DNA from: Lewinellaceae bacterium
GTDB taxonomy: Bacteria; Bacteroidota; Bacteroidia; Chitinophagales; Saprospiraceae
Length of the DNA stretch: 64,000 nt
NCBI GenBank assembly: GCA_020636075.1
Contig: JACJYO010000004.1
Location: 1 to 64,000 of the forward strand
Reading direction: 5' to 3'
Shown: piece by piece, positions 25,644-33,263 of the stretch
Position numbering within the stretch: position 1 is the first letter of the stretch
Layout of the letters: the number at the start of each line of letters is the position of its first letter
Translations under genes and position numbers: made by a program
The notes under the pieces: generated by a model
What the model was told of the DNA's origin: nothing
Database searches by the model: none
The model's input: the letters and a program-made list of their open reading frames with translations, nothing else

Positions 25644-28268
25644 TCAGTCTTTGTATTGGTCAGGGAAATATTTTACGATGAGATCATCCCATCCCGGAGC
25701 ACTCCGGATAGGGTCAAGGTTATGGTCTTTTTGCAATAACTCAAATTGATCAAATCCTTTTTCCAGGGCTGATTCGAGTTGTTCGAGGGCTACTCTTTTA
25801 TCCCCTCGTTGGGCGAGTATTTTGGCGTATTCATAATTGACCGTGGGATTATCGGGATACCATTCAATTATTTTTTCAAAAAAAAGGTCAAAGTAATTGA
25901 TCAGGGCATGTTCAGGCAATTCCTTCCAAACAAACGCTTTGTAGTTTCTACCCAGATACAGGATTGGAAGTAAGGAGTCCGTTTGCATGGCCTGCCTGAA
26001 TGCCTTTTCCGCTTCCGCTTCGCGGCCGGTTACCAGGTAAAGCATAAACAGCCCGACGTGGCATCGTTCGCCGGTGGGATTGATCGAGCGGGCTTTAAAA
26101 AGCAGTTGTTCCGCTTCTTCAAAACGCCCGTCTTCGATGTAAAAATTAGCGAGATTGCAGGGGTACAAATAATTGGCTGGTTCGAGCATACTGGCTTTTT
26201 TGAGCAATGCCTCAGCCTCTTCATTGCGGCCAAAGCTCCGAAGGGTAAAGGCGGTGATGTTATTGGCCCCGGCATTGTCCGGATTTCTTTGGAGGGATAA
26301 TTCTGCTACCTTCAAGGCCTTTTCGTATTCCTGGTTTACATAATATACGCTAAACAGCCTTTCGTTAAAAAACGTAGAATCCAGGTTGATCGCTTTTTCG
26401 TACATGCGCATGGAAGCCTCGTATTGCCCCAACCGCTCATAAAGCATACCCATTTGAAAATAGTTACAAGGCACCGTAGGATCCATTTCTAGCGATTTCA
26501 AAAGGCAGGTCAAGGCCTCTTCGAATCGGTTTCTGATCGAATACCATTCTCCTATTCTTACCAGCACAACCACCGAATTTGAATCCAGCTGCCAGGCCTT
26601 GTCCAGCCAGGATTTAGCCTCCTCTAAATGGTGTTTTTCCACATTCGCGCTAGCCATAAGGGTATACGGCAACACCCAGTTTGGAGAGGCTTCGATTGCC
26701 TTACTGATATAGTATTCAGCCGAATCTATTTGGTCAAGTTCAAAGGCATATTGATCAGCAATTTTCAGCCAGGCCTGGGGCATGTTGGGCTGATAGCGCA
26801 GTGCCGTAAAGTATTTATCCAATACTTTGCGGGCGAATTCAACTTTGTCAAAACCTCCGTTTTGGGGTTTTCCCAAGGCTGTCAAATACCCTTCGAAAAA
26901 GTATTTTCGGGCCATAATGGTGTTATACATGTAATGGGCATTGCCAAGCAGCGATGCTGCCCGCTCCAGGTATTGCGGATAGTGCCGGTAGGTGATGCGA
27001 TAGCCTTCAATCATCTTTAAACAGATCGAGGGGTCCGATTTGAGCATCAGGTTGAGCACCTGTTGCGCATCATCCTGTAAAGCGGCAGCATAGTTGCGGC
27101 GCATGGCAGAATGCAACTTGTCGAGTTTCGGTTCTTTTATCAGCAATGAATAGTAATATTCGGCACAGTCATTTTCCGGGAAAAGGAATTGCTTCGCAAG
27201 CAGCGCTTTTTTAAAACGGACATATAGTTGTGCGGTGCTGGAATCCACATTGGATAATACCGTTTCTTCTATTCCTCTGGATTCCGTGGATTTGAACTGC
27301 GCGATCTGCCCTGCTTTTTGTTGGCGTACCTGGTCCAGGATAGTAGGGTCGACATTGGCGAGCAACTCTTTAATGTTGCCCCTGACCAGCGGAATCTGGC
27401 TATGCGGCGCTACTTCCCTGGACACGTTTTCTTCCAGGTAAGTCCGCATTTCCAAAAGACTGACGGCACGATCATTATTTTTATCGGCCATGCCATAAAG
27501 GCCATCCAGCAGATGGTAGCTGAATGCTCCTCGGCCGCCCCCCCATTGTTCGCCTTCGATGCTGTATTCATCGGGCTGACAGGAGAGTATTTTGATCTCG
27601 TTGGCAAATTGTTCCGCCAGGTTTTGGCTGGTGAGCTGGGCGCCGCCGATATCGTTTCCGGCCAATTTGCCGCTGCGGCAGGCATCGGTGATGACGATGG
27701 TTTTTGCCTTGTTTTGCAACGACAGGGTTTTAACGGCCAACTGCAGGAAATACACGGAATAGGTTCCGCCCGCCATATAGGTTTGGGGAGGCGAATCCCA
27801 GCAAAGTAAAAAGCCGGGTTGTGTGATCTTTTTCCCCTCTACATCGCCATGGCCGGAAAAATAAATAATGGCTTTATCGCCCTCCTGACATACCTCGATC
27901 AGCCAATCCAGGGCCGCAGCCATTTGCCCGGAAGTCGCTTCTTCATTGAGCATCAGTTTCAAATGGTCGGCGTCCAGCCTGCCGCCTACAGACGAGCGTA
28001 GGAAGTTGGCGAAGGCCTCGGCGTCTCGGTCAGCGTATTTGAGATCAGCAATGGCAGGGTCCTGGTAGTCGGAAATGCCGACTACGACGGCGTAGGTAGT
28101 GCCGTCCGCCTTCGCCGAGGCTTCGGCGGGCAAGGGGGAAACGCCCTTGCCCGCTTCCGGCAAGCCTGCCGTAGATTTATCGGAGGTAGGGTGCTCCTGG
28201 GCAAATGTATATAAGGGATAACAGAGGGACGCGACCAGAAAGGCTCTGGCGAGCAAATGTTTTCTCAT
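25644..28268 (-). CDS. Caspase-TPR paralog 11, first gene of the eight-gene run
   Basis: An 874-residue protein. Signal peptide MRKHLLARAFLVASLCYPLY, cleavage near TFA; long linker with type B repeat (EASAKADG) and a degraded type D repeat; caspase domain about 58-315 with His140 (YFSGHGD), Cys197 (DACRSGK) and EF-hand-like loop DKNNDRAVSLLE. The middle region has SRGIEETVLSNVDS, MRRNYAAALQDDAQQ and LLGNAHYMY. About nine TPRs follow; the end is LIVKYFPDQYKD. As the first gene of the run, its upstream region is the best place for the promoter of the array. A TAACTTTG box 59 nt upstream fits the Bacteroidota -7 element. Confidence 0.92.
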   Translation of the reverse strand: MRKHLLARAFLVASLCYPLYTFAQEHPTSDKSTAGLPEAGKGVSPLPAEASAKADGTTYAVVVGISDYQDPAIADLKYADRDAEAFANFLRSSVGGRLDADHLKLMLNEEATSGQMAAALDWLIEVCQEGDKAIIYFSGHGDVEGKKITQPGFLLCWDSPPQTYMAGGTYSVYFLQLAVKTLSLQNKAKTIVITDACRSGKLAGNDIGGAQLTSQNLAEQFANEIKILSCQPDEYSIEGEQWGGGRGAFSYHLLDGLYGMADKNNDRAVSLLEMRTYLEENVSREVAPHSQIPLVRGNIKELLANVDPTILDQVRQQKAGQIAQFKSTESRGIEETVLSNVDSSTAQLYVRFKKALLAKQFLFPENDCAEYYYSLLIKEPKLDKLHSAMRRNYAAALQDDAQQVLNLMLKSDPSICLKMIEGYRITYRHYPQYLERAASLLGNAHYMYNTIMARKYFFEGYLTALGKPQNGGFDKVEFARKVLDKYFTALRYQPNMPQAWLKIADQYAFELDQIDSAEYYISKAIEASPNWVLPYTLMASANVEKHHLEEAKSWLDKAWQLDSNSVVVLVRIGEWYSIRNRFEEALTCLLKSLEMDPTVPCNYFQMGMLYERLGQYEASMRMYEKAINLDSTFFNERLFSVYYVNQEYEKALKVAELSLQRNPDNAGANNITAFTLRSFGRNEEAEALLKKASMLEPANYLYPCNLANFYIEDGRFEEAEQLLFKARSINPTGERCHVGLFMLYLVTGREAEAEKAFRQAMQTDSLLPILYLGRNYKAFVWKELPEHALINYFDLFFEKIIEWYPDNPTVNYEYAKILAQRGDKRVALEQLESALEKGFDQFELLQKDHNLDPIRSAPGWDDLIVKYFPDQYKD
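28104..28131. repeat. In-frame palindromic repeat, type B
   Basis: GTCCGCC...GGCGGGC, 28 bp, differing from the copy at 2759-2786 by one base in the terminal arm, in the linker codons of paralog 11. Confidence 0.75.
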
Positions 28269-28326
28269 TTGATCAGATGCTTAGACTATTAAAATGATTA
28301 TCTGTACGGGAGGGAACTTGCGCGAT

Positions 28327-28334
28327 CAAAGTTA
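28327..28334 (-). promoter_or_regulatory. Candidate -7 box for the caspase array
   Basis: The minus strand reads TAACTTTG, an exact match to the Bacteroidota -7 consensus TAnnTTTG, 59 nt before the ATG of the first gene in the run. No clear TTG-type -33 box was seen at the usual distance, so the call is tentative. Confidence 0.4.
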
Positions 28335-28384
28335 ACTAAAAAAAATCCAGATCAGGTTTAGCCGGTTAACTTGAGGGAAAGGGT

Positions 28385-28417
28385 GCTATGCCAACAGCAT
28401 AGCGGCGGAAGACCGCC
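28385..28417. repeat. Two adjacent small hairpins
   Basis: GCTATGC/GCATAGC (28385-28391 and 28397-28403) is directly followed by GGCGG-AAGA-CCGCC (28404-28417). They lie upstream of the array with no T tract, so a terminator is not supported. Confidence 0.45.
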
Positions 28418-28488
28418 ATTGTTATTAATCCGGCTTATGGGAAACCGTTATCAAGGGTGCATTTCAGAGGTTGCCGCTGATAATTTTA

Positions 28489-28551
28489 AAAACACATAGG
28501 CACATTGGACGCAGCGAAATAGTCTGTGTGCCCTATGTGCCTATGTGTTTT
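28489..28551. repeat. Intergenic inverted repeat (AAAACACATAGGCACAT)
   Basis: Perfect 17-bp arms at 28489-28505 and 28535-28551. It lies between the 3' end of the DUF2911 gene and the upstream region of the caspase array, both minus strand. The rest of the 28269-28596 gap holds the promoter candidate and two small hairpins; no gene was seen in it. Confidence 0.7.
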
Positions 28552-28596
28552 AATGAAAATCGGGCAGTGCACGAGCGGCCCTATGAGCCGGCAGCT

Positions 28597-29151
28597 TTAC
28601 TTCTGGTCTGCGGCAGCCACGTCGAATTTTACTTCGATATACTCCCAGTTGAAAAGCACTTCGGCGGCGCCTTCTTTGGTGGCTTCAATTTTGAAGGCCA
28701 TGCGTTCGACCATGTCATCCGTTTTGCCCGGTGAAACAACGACCCGAAGCGCATCTTTGGATTCGTCGTATTTGTAGGCGCCCCATTGGTTGGGTACGGT
28801 GTTGAAAATGATGGTCCAGTCGCCGCCATCCTGCATGGAGAACATAGCGTATTTCCCGGCAGCCAGTTTTTGGCCTTCCACGAGCACATCCTTGTTGACT
28901 TCGAAGGTGGTGGCTTCATTGGCGCCCAGGCGCCAGATTTTACCATCCGGAATGAGCTTGCCGAGCACTTGCCGGCCTTTTACGCCCGGGCTGCTGTAAT
29001 CGATCTTGATAGTTAGATCGCCCGTGGTCGCCGTAGCGGTGGCCGGCGGGCTGGGGCGGGTTGATTTGTCATCTTGCGCAGTCAGTTGACTAATAGAACC
29101 CAGGGCAAACAGCAAGATGGCGGATACATAAATACGTGCGGTGTTTTTCAT
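28597..29151 (-). CDS. DUF2911 family exported protein
   Basis: A 184-residue protein from the ATG at 29151; a TTG 14 codons upstream is ignored because the ATG directly begins the signal peptide MKNTARIYVSAILLFALG. The mature part has the family signatures: RPSPPA near its start, GKIWRLGANEATTFE, then GAYKYDESKDALRV. DUF2911 proteins are common in Bacteroidota and have no established activity; they look like small secreted beta proteins. A TACCTTTG promoter-like box lies 40 nt upstream of the ATG. It is probably a single-gene unit, since the next genes upstream are divergent. Confidence 0.88.
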   Translation of the reverse strand: MKNTARIYVSAILLFALGSISQLTAQDDKSTRPSPPATATATTGDLTIKIDYSSPGVKGRQVLGKLIPDGKIWRLGANEATTFEVNKDVLVEGQKLAAGKYAMFSMQDGGDWTIIFNTVPNQWGAYKYDESKDALRVVVSPGKTDDMVERMAFKIEATKEGAAEVLFNWEYIEVKFDVAAADQK

Positions 29152-29190
29152 TGGAAAATATTTTCTGTTTAAGTGATAGATGGTGTACAA

Positions 29191-29198
29191 CAAAGGTA
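29191..29198 (-). promoter_or_regulatory. Candidate -7 box for the DUF2911 gene
   Basis: The minus strand reads TACCTTTG, matching TAnnTTTG, 40 nt before the ATG at 29151. The nearest upstream TTTG is 26 nt away, farther than the usual spacing. Confidence 0.45.
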
Positions 29199-29338
29199 GT
29201 GTGGTAGGGTTCGGTTGGAATTTTCAAACTACAATCTACGGCTGCGAAAATAGCTGGTGTTCCGGCTATTGGCATACATAAGCGCAGACGACGCCAAATT
29301 TTCTACCTTCCCTGTCCAAACTACGCTTTTTCATCAAT

Positions 29339-30121
29339 ATGCAGGATTTCAAAACCAAGTATGGGCCCTGGGCACTCGTAGCAGGCGCCTCCGAAGGTTT
29401 GGGGGCTGCCTTTGCCGAGGCATTGGCTAAACGCGGACTGAATTTAATCCTGCTCGCCCGGCGCCGGGAAAAATTGGAAGCGTTGGCTGCCGGGTTGCGC
29501 GTCCGATTTTCCGTATCGATCCGTTGTCATGCGCTGGACCTGGCCGATCAGGTGCAAATCAAAACGTTCGTTGCGCAGTTGGAGCCGGATGTCGGCTTGC
29601 TGGTGTACAATGCCGCCTATGCACCCATTGGTTATTTTGAACATATTCCGGTAGACGAACTGCTGAAAATTGTGGATGTCAATATCAAAGCACCTCTGTT
29701 ACTTTCCAAACTGCTTTCCACCCGCATGCTGCAAAAACAACGCGGTGGCATAGTGCTCATGTCGTCGTTGGCCGGTACTCAGGGCAGCCCGAAAATTGCA
29801 ACCTACGCGGCCTCCAAAGCCTTTAACACCATTTTGGCGGAGGGGCTTTGGAAAGAATTGCAGCGCCATGGCATCGATGTGGTGGCTTCATGTGCGGGTG
29901 CTATCCGAACTCCCGGATATCAACAGGCGATCACTACCAAAGAGGCGCCCGGCACTTTACACCCGCTTCAGGTGGCTGAGCAAACGCTGAACGCTCTGGG
30001 CAGAGGGCCAACCGTGGTGCCGGGGCTGACCAATAAAATTGCCCGGTTTCTGATGGGCCGGTTATTACCCCGGAAACTGGCCATTTCGATTATGGATAAC
30101 AACACCAAAGATTTGTCATGA
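29339..30121 (+). CDS. Short-chain dehydrogenase/reductase
   Basis: A 260-residue protein of the classical SDR type. The nucleotide-binding turn is AGASEGLGAAF (about 14-24), followed by LLARR, which suggests NADP(H) preference. The NAA motif, the catalytic Ser in LMSSLAG and the YAASK motif are all present. The C-terminus is hydrophobic and basic, so membrane association is possible. The stop overlaps the ATG of the next gene (ATGA at 30118-30121), implying translational coupling to an ERG4/ERG24-like reductase. Action on a lipid or isoprenoid substrate is inferred from that pairing only. Confidence 0.9.
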   Translation: MQDFKTKYGPWALVAGASEGLGAAFAEALAKRGLNLILLARRREKLEALAAGLRVRFSVSIRCHALDLADQVQIKTFVAQLEPDVGLLVYNAAYAPIGYFEHIPVDELLKIVDVNIKAPLLLSKLLSTRMLQKQRGGIVLMSSLAGTQGSPKIATYAASKAFNTILAEGLWKELQRHGIDVVASCAGAIRTPGYQQAITTKEAPGTLHPLQVAEQTLNALGRGPTVVPGLTNKIARFLMGRLLPRKLAISIMDNNTKDLS

Positions 30122-31200
30122 TTGCCATACTAAGCGGTTTCTTCACCCCCTGGATCATATACGCCGGCATCACGGCTTTGCATTTGGTACTGCCTGCCCG
30201 GCAAGTGCAGGGGTATGTACGCCATCCTGATACCGGTGCGCCGTTGCAATACCGTTTGAATGGACGGCTCGTCCTGCTAATCTCCATAGGATTGTGGGCA
30301 CTGCTGGGCTACGTTGGATGGATACCTTTTGACTGGCTTTACACGGTCCGGTGGTATAGCCTGGCCGGCGCCTGTGCGCTCGGTCTGCTTTTTACTGCAT
30401 GGATTGTTCTGCCTTACCCCGGTACCGGGAAATCGCTGGTGAGTGATCTTTATCTCGGCCGGCTGGAAAATCCACAATTTCAATACGGCCGTATCGATGC
30501 TAAAATGTGGTTGTATCTGATCGGCGCCGTGATGTTGGAGTTGCAGGTGCTGAGTTTTAGCGCGCACCATTACCTCGAATTTGGCGCTGCTGCATCGCCC
30601 GGATTGTTTCTTGCTGCGGCGCTGCTGACGTTTTTTGTTTTTGACTATTTATCGTTTGAGGAGGTACATCTCTATACCTATGATTTTTTTGCCGAACGCG
30701 TCGGGTTTAAACTGGGCTGGGGCTGTTTGGCCTTTTATCCGTACTTCTATGCCATTGCGGTTTGGAGTGCCGTTTCGTTGCCAAACCCGGAAACGCCGGG
30801 CTGGCAACTTACCCTCTTCGCCCTGATTTTTCTATGTGGATGGATGCTGGCGCGGGGCGCCAACCTGCAAAAATTTTACTTTAAAACCCGACCGGAGCAA
30901 TCGTTTCTTGGCATAAATCCGGAAACTATTTCCGACGGAAAAAAAACCTTGTTGGTCAATGGATTCTGGGGTGTGAGCCGGCACATCAACTACCTGGGTG
31001 AAATGCTGATGGCCTTGGGCATTGCCTTGAGTGTAGGACATCCAGCGATCGTGTGGCCCTGGCTTTATCCGGTTTATTATGTTGTACTGCTACTGCCCAG
31101 GCAACTGGATGATGACAAGCGCTGCGCCTCCAAATATGGTAGTTTGTGGGAGGCGTATACCCGCCGGGTCAAATACCGGATCGTTCCGTACATCTACTAA
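30118..31200 (+). CDS. ERG4/ERG24 (sterol C14/C24 reductase)-like membrane protein
   Basis: A 360-residue polytopic protein with about eight to ten membrane segments. The C-terminal third carries the signature of the ERG4/ERG24 and lamin-B-receptor family: GFWGVSRHINYLGE, then LLPRQLDDDKRCASKYG, and the end RVKYRIVPYIY. These eukaryote-type reductases use NADPH to reduce sterol double bonds. Homologs occur in scattered bacteria, usually without a sterol pathway. The N-terminal half is poorly conserved. It overlaps the upstream SDR gene by 4 nt, so the two are likely one operon acting on the same or successive substrates. The natural substrate is unknown. Confidence 0.85.
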   Translation: MIAILSGFFTPWIIYAGITALHLVLPARQVQGYVRHPDTGAPLQYRLNGRLVLLISIGLWALLGYVGWIPFDWLYTVRWYSLAGACALGLLFTAWIVLPYPGTGKSLVSDLYLGRLENPQFQYGRIDAKMWLYLIGAVMLELQVLSFSAHHYLEFGAAASPGLFLAAALLTFFVFDYLSFEEVHLYTYDFFAERVGFKLGWGCLAFYPYFYAIAVWSAVSLPNPETPGWQLTLFALIFLCGWMLARGANLQKFYFKTRPEQSFLGINPETISDGKKTLLVNGFWGVSRHINYLGEMLMALGIALSVGHPAIVWPWLYPVYYVVLLLPRQLDDDKRCASKYGSLWEAYTRRVKYRIVPYIY

Positions 31201-31209
31201 TTCGCGTAT

Positions 31210-31458
31210 TCATGCTTCCCGGAGCATCTTCTTCATTTCCCGTCGAACGAAATACACGACGCACAGCGAAAACATTGTCCAGCCCAGCACAACGCCGGTA
31301 AAAGCCCCAATTGCGATACGAAAGGCAACGGCAGCGTCGGCTTTCGGAACCATTTGAGTCGTTTCAAAGGATGCGGCAGCGGTACGGGCCATCAAACTGT
31401 GACCAAGGATGATGAGCAGGAAAGTGGCGATAGTCAGGCAAAAACGGCGGGTTTTCAT
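31210..31458 (-). CDS. Small two-helix membrane protein
   Basis: An 82-residue protein starting at the ATG at 31458. Hydrophobic segments lie at about 6-24 (FCLTIATFLLIILGHSL) and 49-69 (AIGAFTGVVLGWTMFSLCVV), with a basic tail RREMKKMLREA. The first segment could instead be a signal peptide. It is convergent with the ERG4/24-like gene, 9 nt apart. No family was recognised. Coding is supported by hydrophobic periodicity and start placement only. Confidence 0.55.
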   Translation of the reverse strand: MKTRRFCLTIATFLLIILGHSLMARTAAASFETTQMVPKADAAVAFRIAIGAFTGVVLGWTMFSLCVVYFVRREMKKMLREA

Positions 31459-31604
31459 AAGTGCAGGATTTTTAAAATAAGTGAAGGCTGCTTAGCCGTT
31501 GGAAATATTCTTTGCCTGATATATCCGGAGGGGGTTTGGGTGGTTATCAGTTTCGGCTTTTGAAGTTCGAATATGAAGCGAAGAGCCTGTAGTTTTAAAA
31601 TCAA

Positions 31605-31639
31605 AAAACAGCGGCGCCGAAACCCGGCGCCGCTGTTTT
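31605..31639 (-). terminator. Strong intrinsic terminator after the caspase/outer-membrane operon
   Basis: A 15-bp perfect stem (AAAACAGCGGCGCCG and its complement) with a 5-nt loop, ending in a T run on the minus strand. It starts 38 nt after the stop of the gene at 31677-33263. The A run on the other side makes it potentially bidirectional. The rest of the 31459-31676 gap holds nothing else recognised. Confidence 0.85.
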
Positions 31640-31676
31640 AAACCCCTGTCGCGATTTCACGAACCAGAGGTTCGCG

Positions 31677-33263
31677 TTACCCGCCAATATTGAACGAAAT
31701 ACCTAGGAAATACCCCAGATCATAGCTCGTCCGGGTGGGAATGTCGCCCGCATTCGGGTCGAAGTAATCGCCCACATTGAAGCCTTTGCCCAGGCGTGTG
31801 CTGGGGCCGGCAGTGAGGCCGCCGCTGAGCACGATACGTTGGCCGCGGCCAAACAACAGGCTGGGGCCCAGGAAAAAGTTGAGCGAGGTAAGATTGGCCG
31901 TGCTGAGCGGAATACCGATCCCGAAGGTGCCGGCGAAGCCCACACCGCTGCGATTGCCCGGGTAAAAGTGGATGTAGGTGCTCAGTGCGGGCTGTACAAT
32001 CCCGCTTTCGTCGGCCACGATGGCATTGTCGCGCGTGCTAAATTCCTGATCCGGCTCAAACAGGCGACTGAAGCCTACGCCAAAGCCCGTACTGATGCGC
32101 AGGCCACCCTGGGCGCTGAGCTTGACGGTTTTGACTTTGGTGGCAATAGCCTGATCCTTTGCGCTGGTCGACACGGAATCGTGTGGGGAAAAACGGGCCG
32201 TGGTGATCACGTTGTTTTTTTCCATGGAAATCGCCACATCGTAGCTGAACGACTGGTCGGACAGTTCGCGGAATTTCAACTGCAACGCCATCATTTCCTC
32301 CACGGTGAGGTCGCGGGTTGATTTGTCGTTTTGGTACGCCAGGTAGGCCTCGAGCTGCTCGCGCAGGTTGCCGGCATTACCGGTCACATCGCGCAGGTCA
32401 GCCGTAAAGTCTTCCAGTTCGGTGCTGCCTGCATCGAGGTTGCTGAGTTGTTGGGTAATGGGCGACAGTTGAATGATCTGGGTGTCGAATTCGCGTTGTT
32501 TGGCTTCCAGTTGGTTCATCAGCCGGCGTTTAACGACCGGGCGCTCCTGCCATTTGAATGCTTCATTCAAAGCCAGGGCTTCATCGGATTGATTTGGAAA
32601 AATCATGGATTGATATTCCTGCGCGATCCGGCGGATCAGCGAAGGCCGGATGCGCGGGTTGTGCAACAGCTGGTCGAGGTGTTCGGCAGCCAGTTGCGCG
32701 GCGCGCTCGGCTTTTTCCATCGTTTGCAGCTCCGAATAGATTTCGACCATTTCCGACTGGATTTTTGCCAGCGCCACCAATTTTGCGTTCGCCTTTTCTA
32801 ATTGTACCGCTGTTTCGCCACGGCTATTGGAACCGGAGAAAAAATCGCGCAGTTGCAGGCTGGTTCCACCCAAATTGAACAAGGGCATATCCATGAATGA
32901 AAACAAGTTGGGTGCACTTTCGTCCGCTCCGGATGCAATCGCCATTCTGCTGCCCATACCCGGCGCCAGGCCCAGGGTACCTGTGCTGGCCCCGCCGTCC
33001 CAATCATCGGTATTGCGCTGGTCGATATCCACATCGGCCTCATACAGGTACGGATTGTATTCGGTGAAATGCAGGATAATAAAATCCCCTTTGCGGATTT
33101 TTGGCCGTTTTACAGCCTCGCCGTCTTTTTTGTAGCTCAGGCTGTCGGTAAACAGATTGTAATACACATGCAGGTCCTGCGCAGGCAATTGCGCTGCGCC
33201 GAGCAGGAAAAGGATGCCGAAAAGCGGCATACGGGTGTTAAAACTTACAGTGGGTTGCTTCAT
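31677..33263 (-). CDS. Probable outer-membrane protein coupled to a caspase gene
   Basis: A 528-residue protein starting at the ATG at 33263. The N-terminal signal peptide ends near LPAQ. Residues about 30-150 form a beta-rich part (HVYYNLFTDSLSYKKDG). A long Glu/Gln/Leu-rich helical part follows, probably with coiled coils (about 150-350). The last 150 residues show alternating beta strands rich in Gly and aromatics (GLRISTGFGVGFSRLF, GVGFAGTFGIGIPLS) and end GYFLGISFNIGG, typical of a barrel in the outer membrane. No named family was recognised. Its ATG overlaps the stop of the upstream caspase gene (ATGA, 33260-33263), so the two proteins are made together and may form a complex at the outer membrane. 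Confidence 0.75.
   Translation of the reverse strand: MKQPTVSFNTRMPLFGILFLLGAAQLPAQDLHVYYNLFTDSLSYKKDGEAVKRPKIRKGDFIILHFTEYNPYLYEADVDIDQRNTDDWDGGASTGTLGLAPGMGSRMAIASGADESAPNLFSFMDMPLFNLGGTSLQLRDFFSGSNSRGETAVQLEKANAKLVALAKIQSEMVEIYSELQTMEKAERAAQLAAEHLDQLLHNPRIRPSLIRRIAQEYQSMIFPNQSDEALALNEAFKWQERPVVKRRLMNQLEAKQREFDTQIIQLSPITQQLSNLDAGSTELEDFTADLRDVTGNAGNLREQLEAYLAYQNDKSTRDLTVEEMMALQLKFRELSDQSFSYDVAISMEKNNVITTARFSPHDSVSTSAKDQAIATKVKTVKLSAQGGLRISTGFGVGFSRLFEPDQEFSTRDNAIVADESGIVQPALSTYIHFYPGNRSGVGFAGTFGIGIPLSTANLTSLNFFLGPSLLFGRGQRIVLSGGLTAGPSTRLGKGFNVGDYFDPNAGDIPTRTSYDLGYFLGISFNIGG

Noticed and set aside
31605..31639. Terminator hairpin as a mobile palindrome like the others
   Set aside because: Its compact GC stem with T tract right after a stop codon fits a normal intrinsic terminator.
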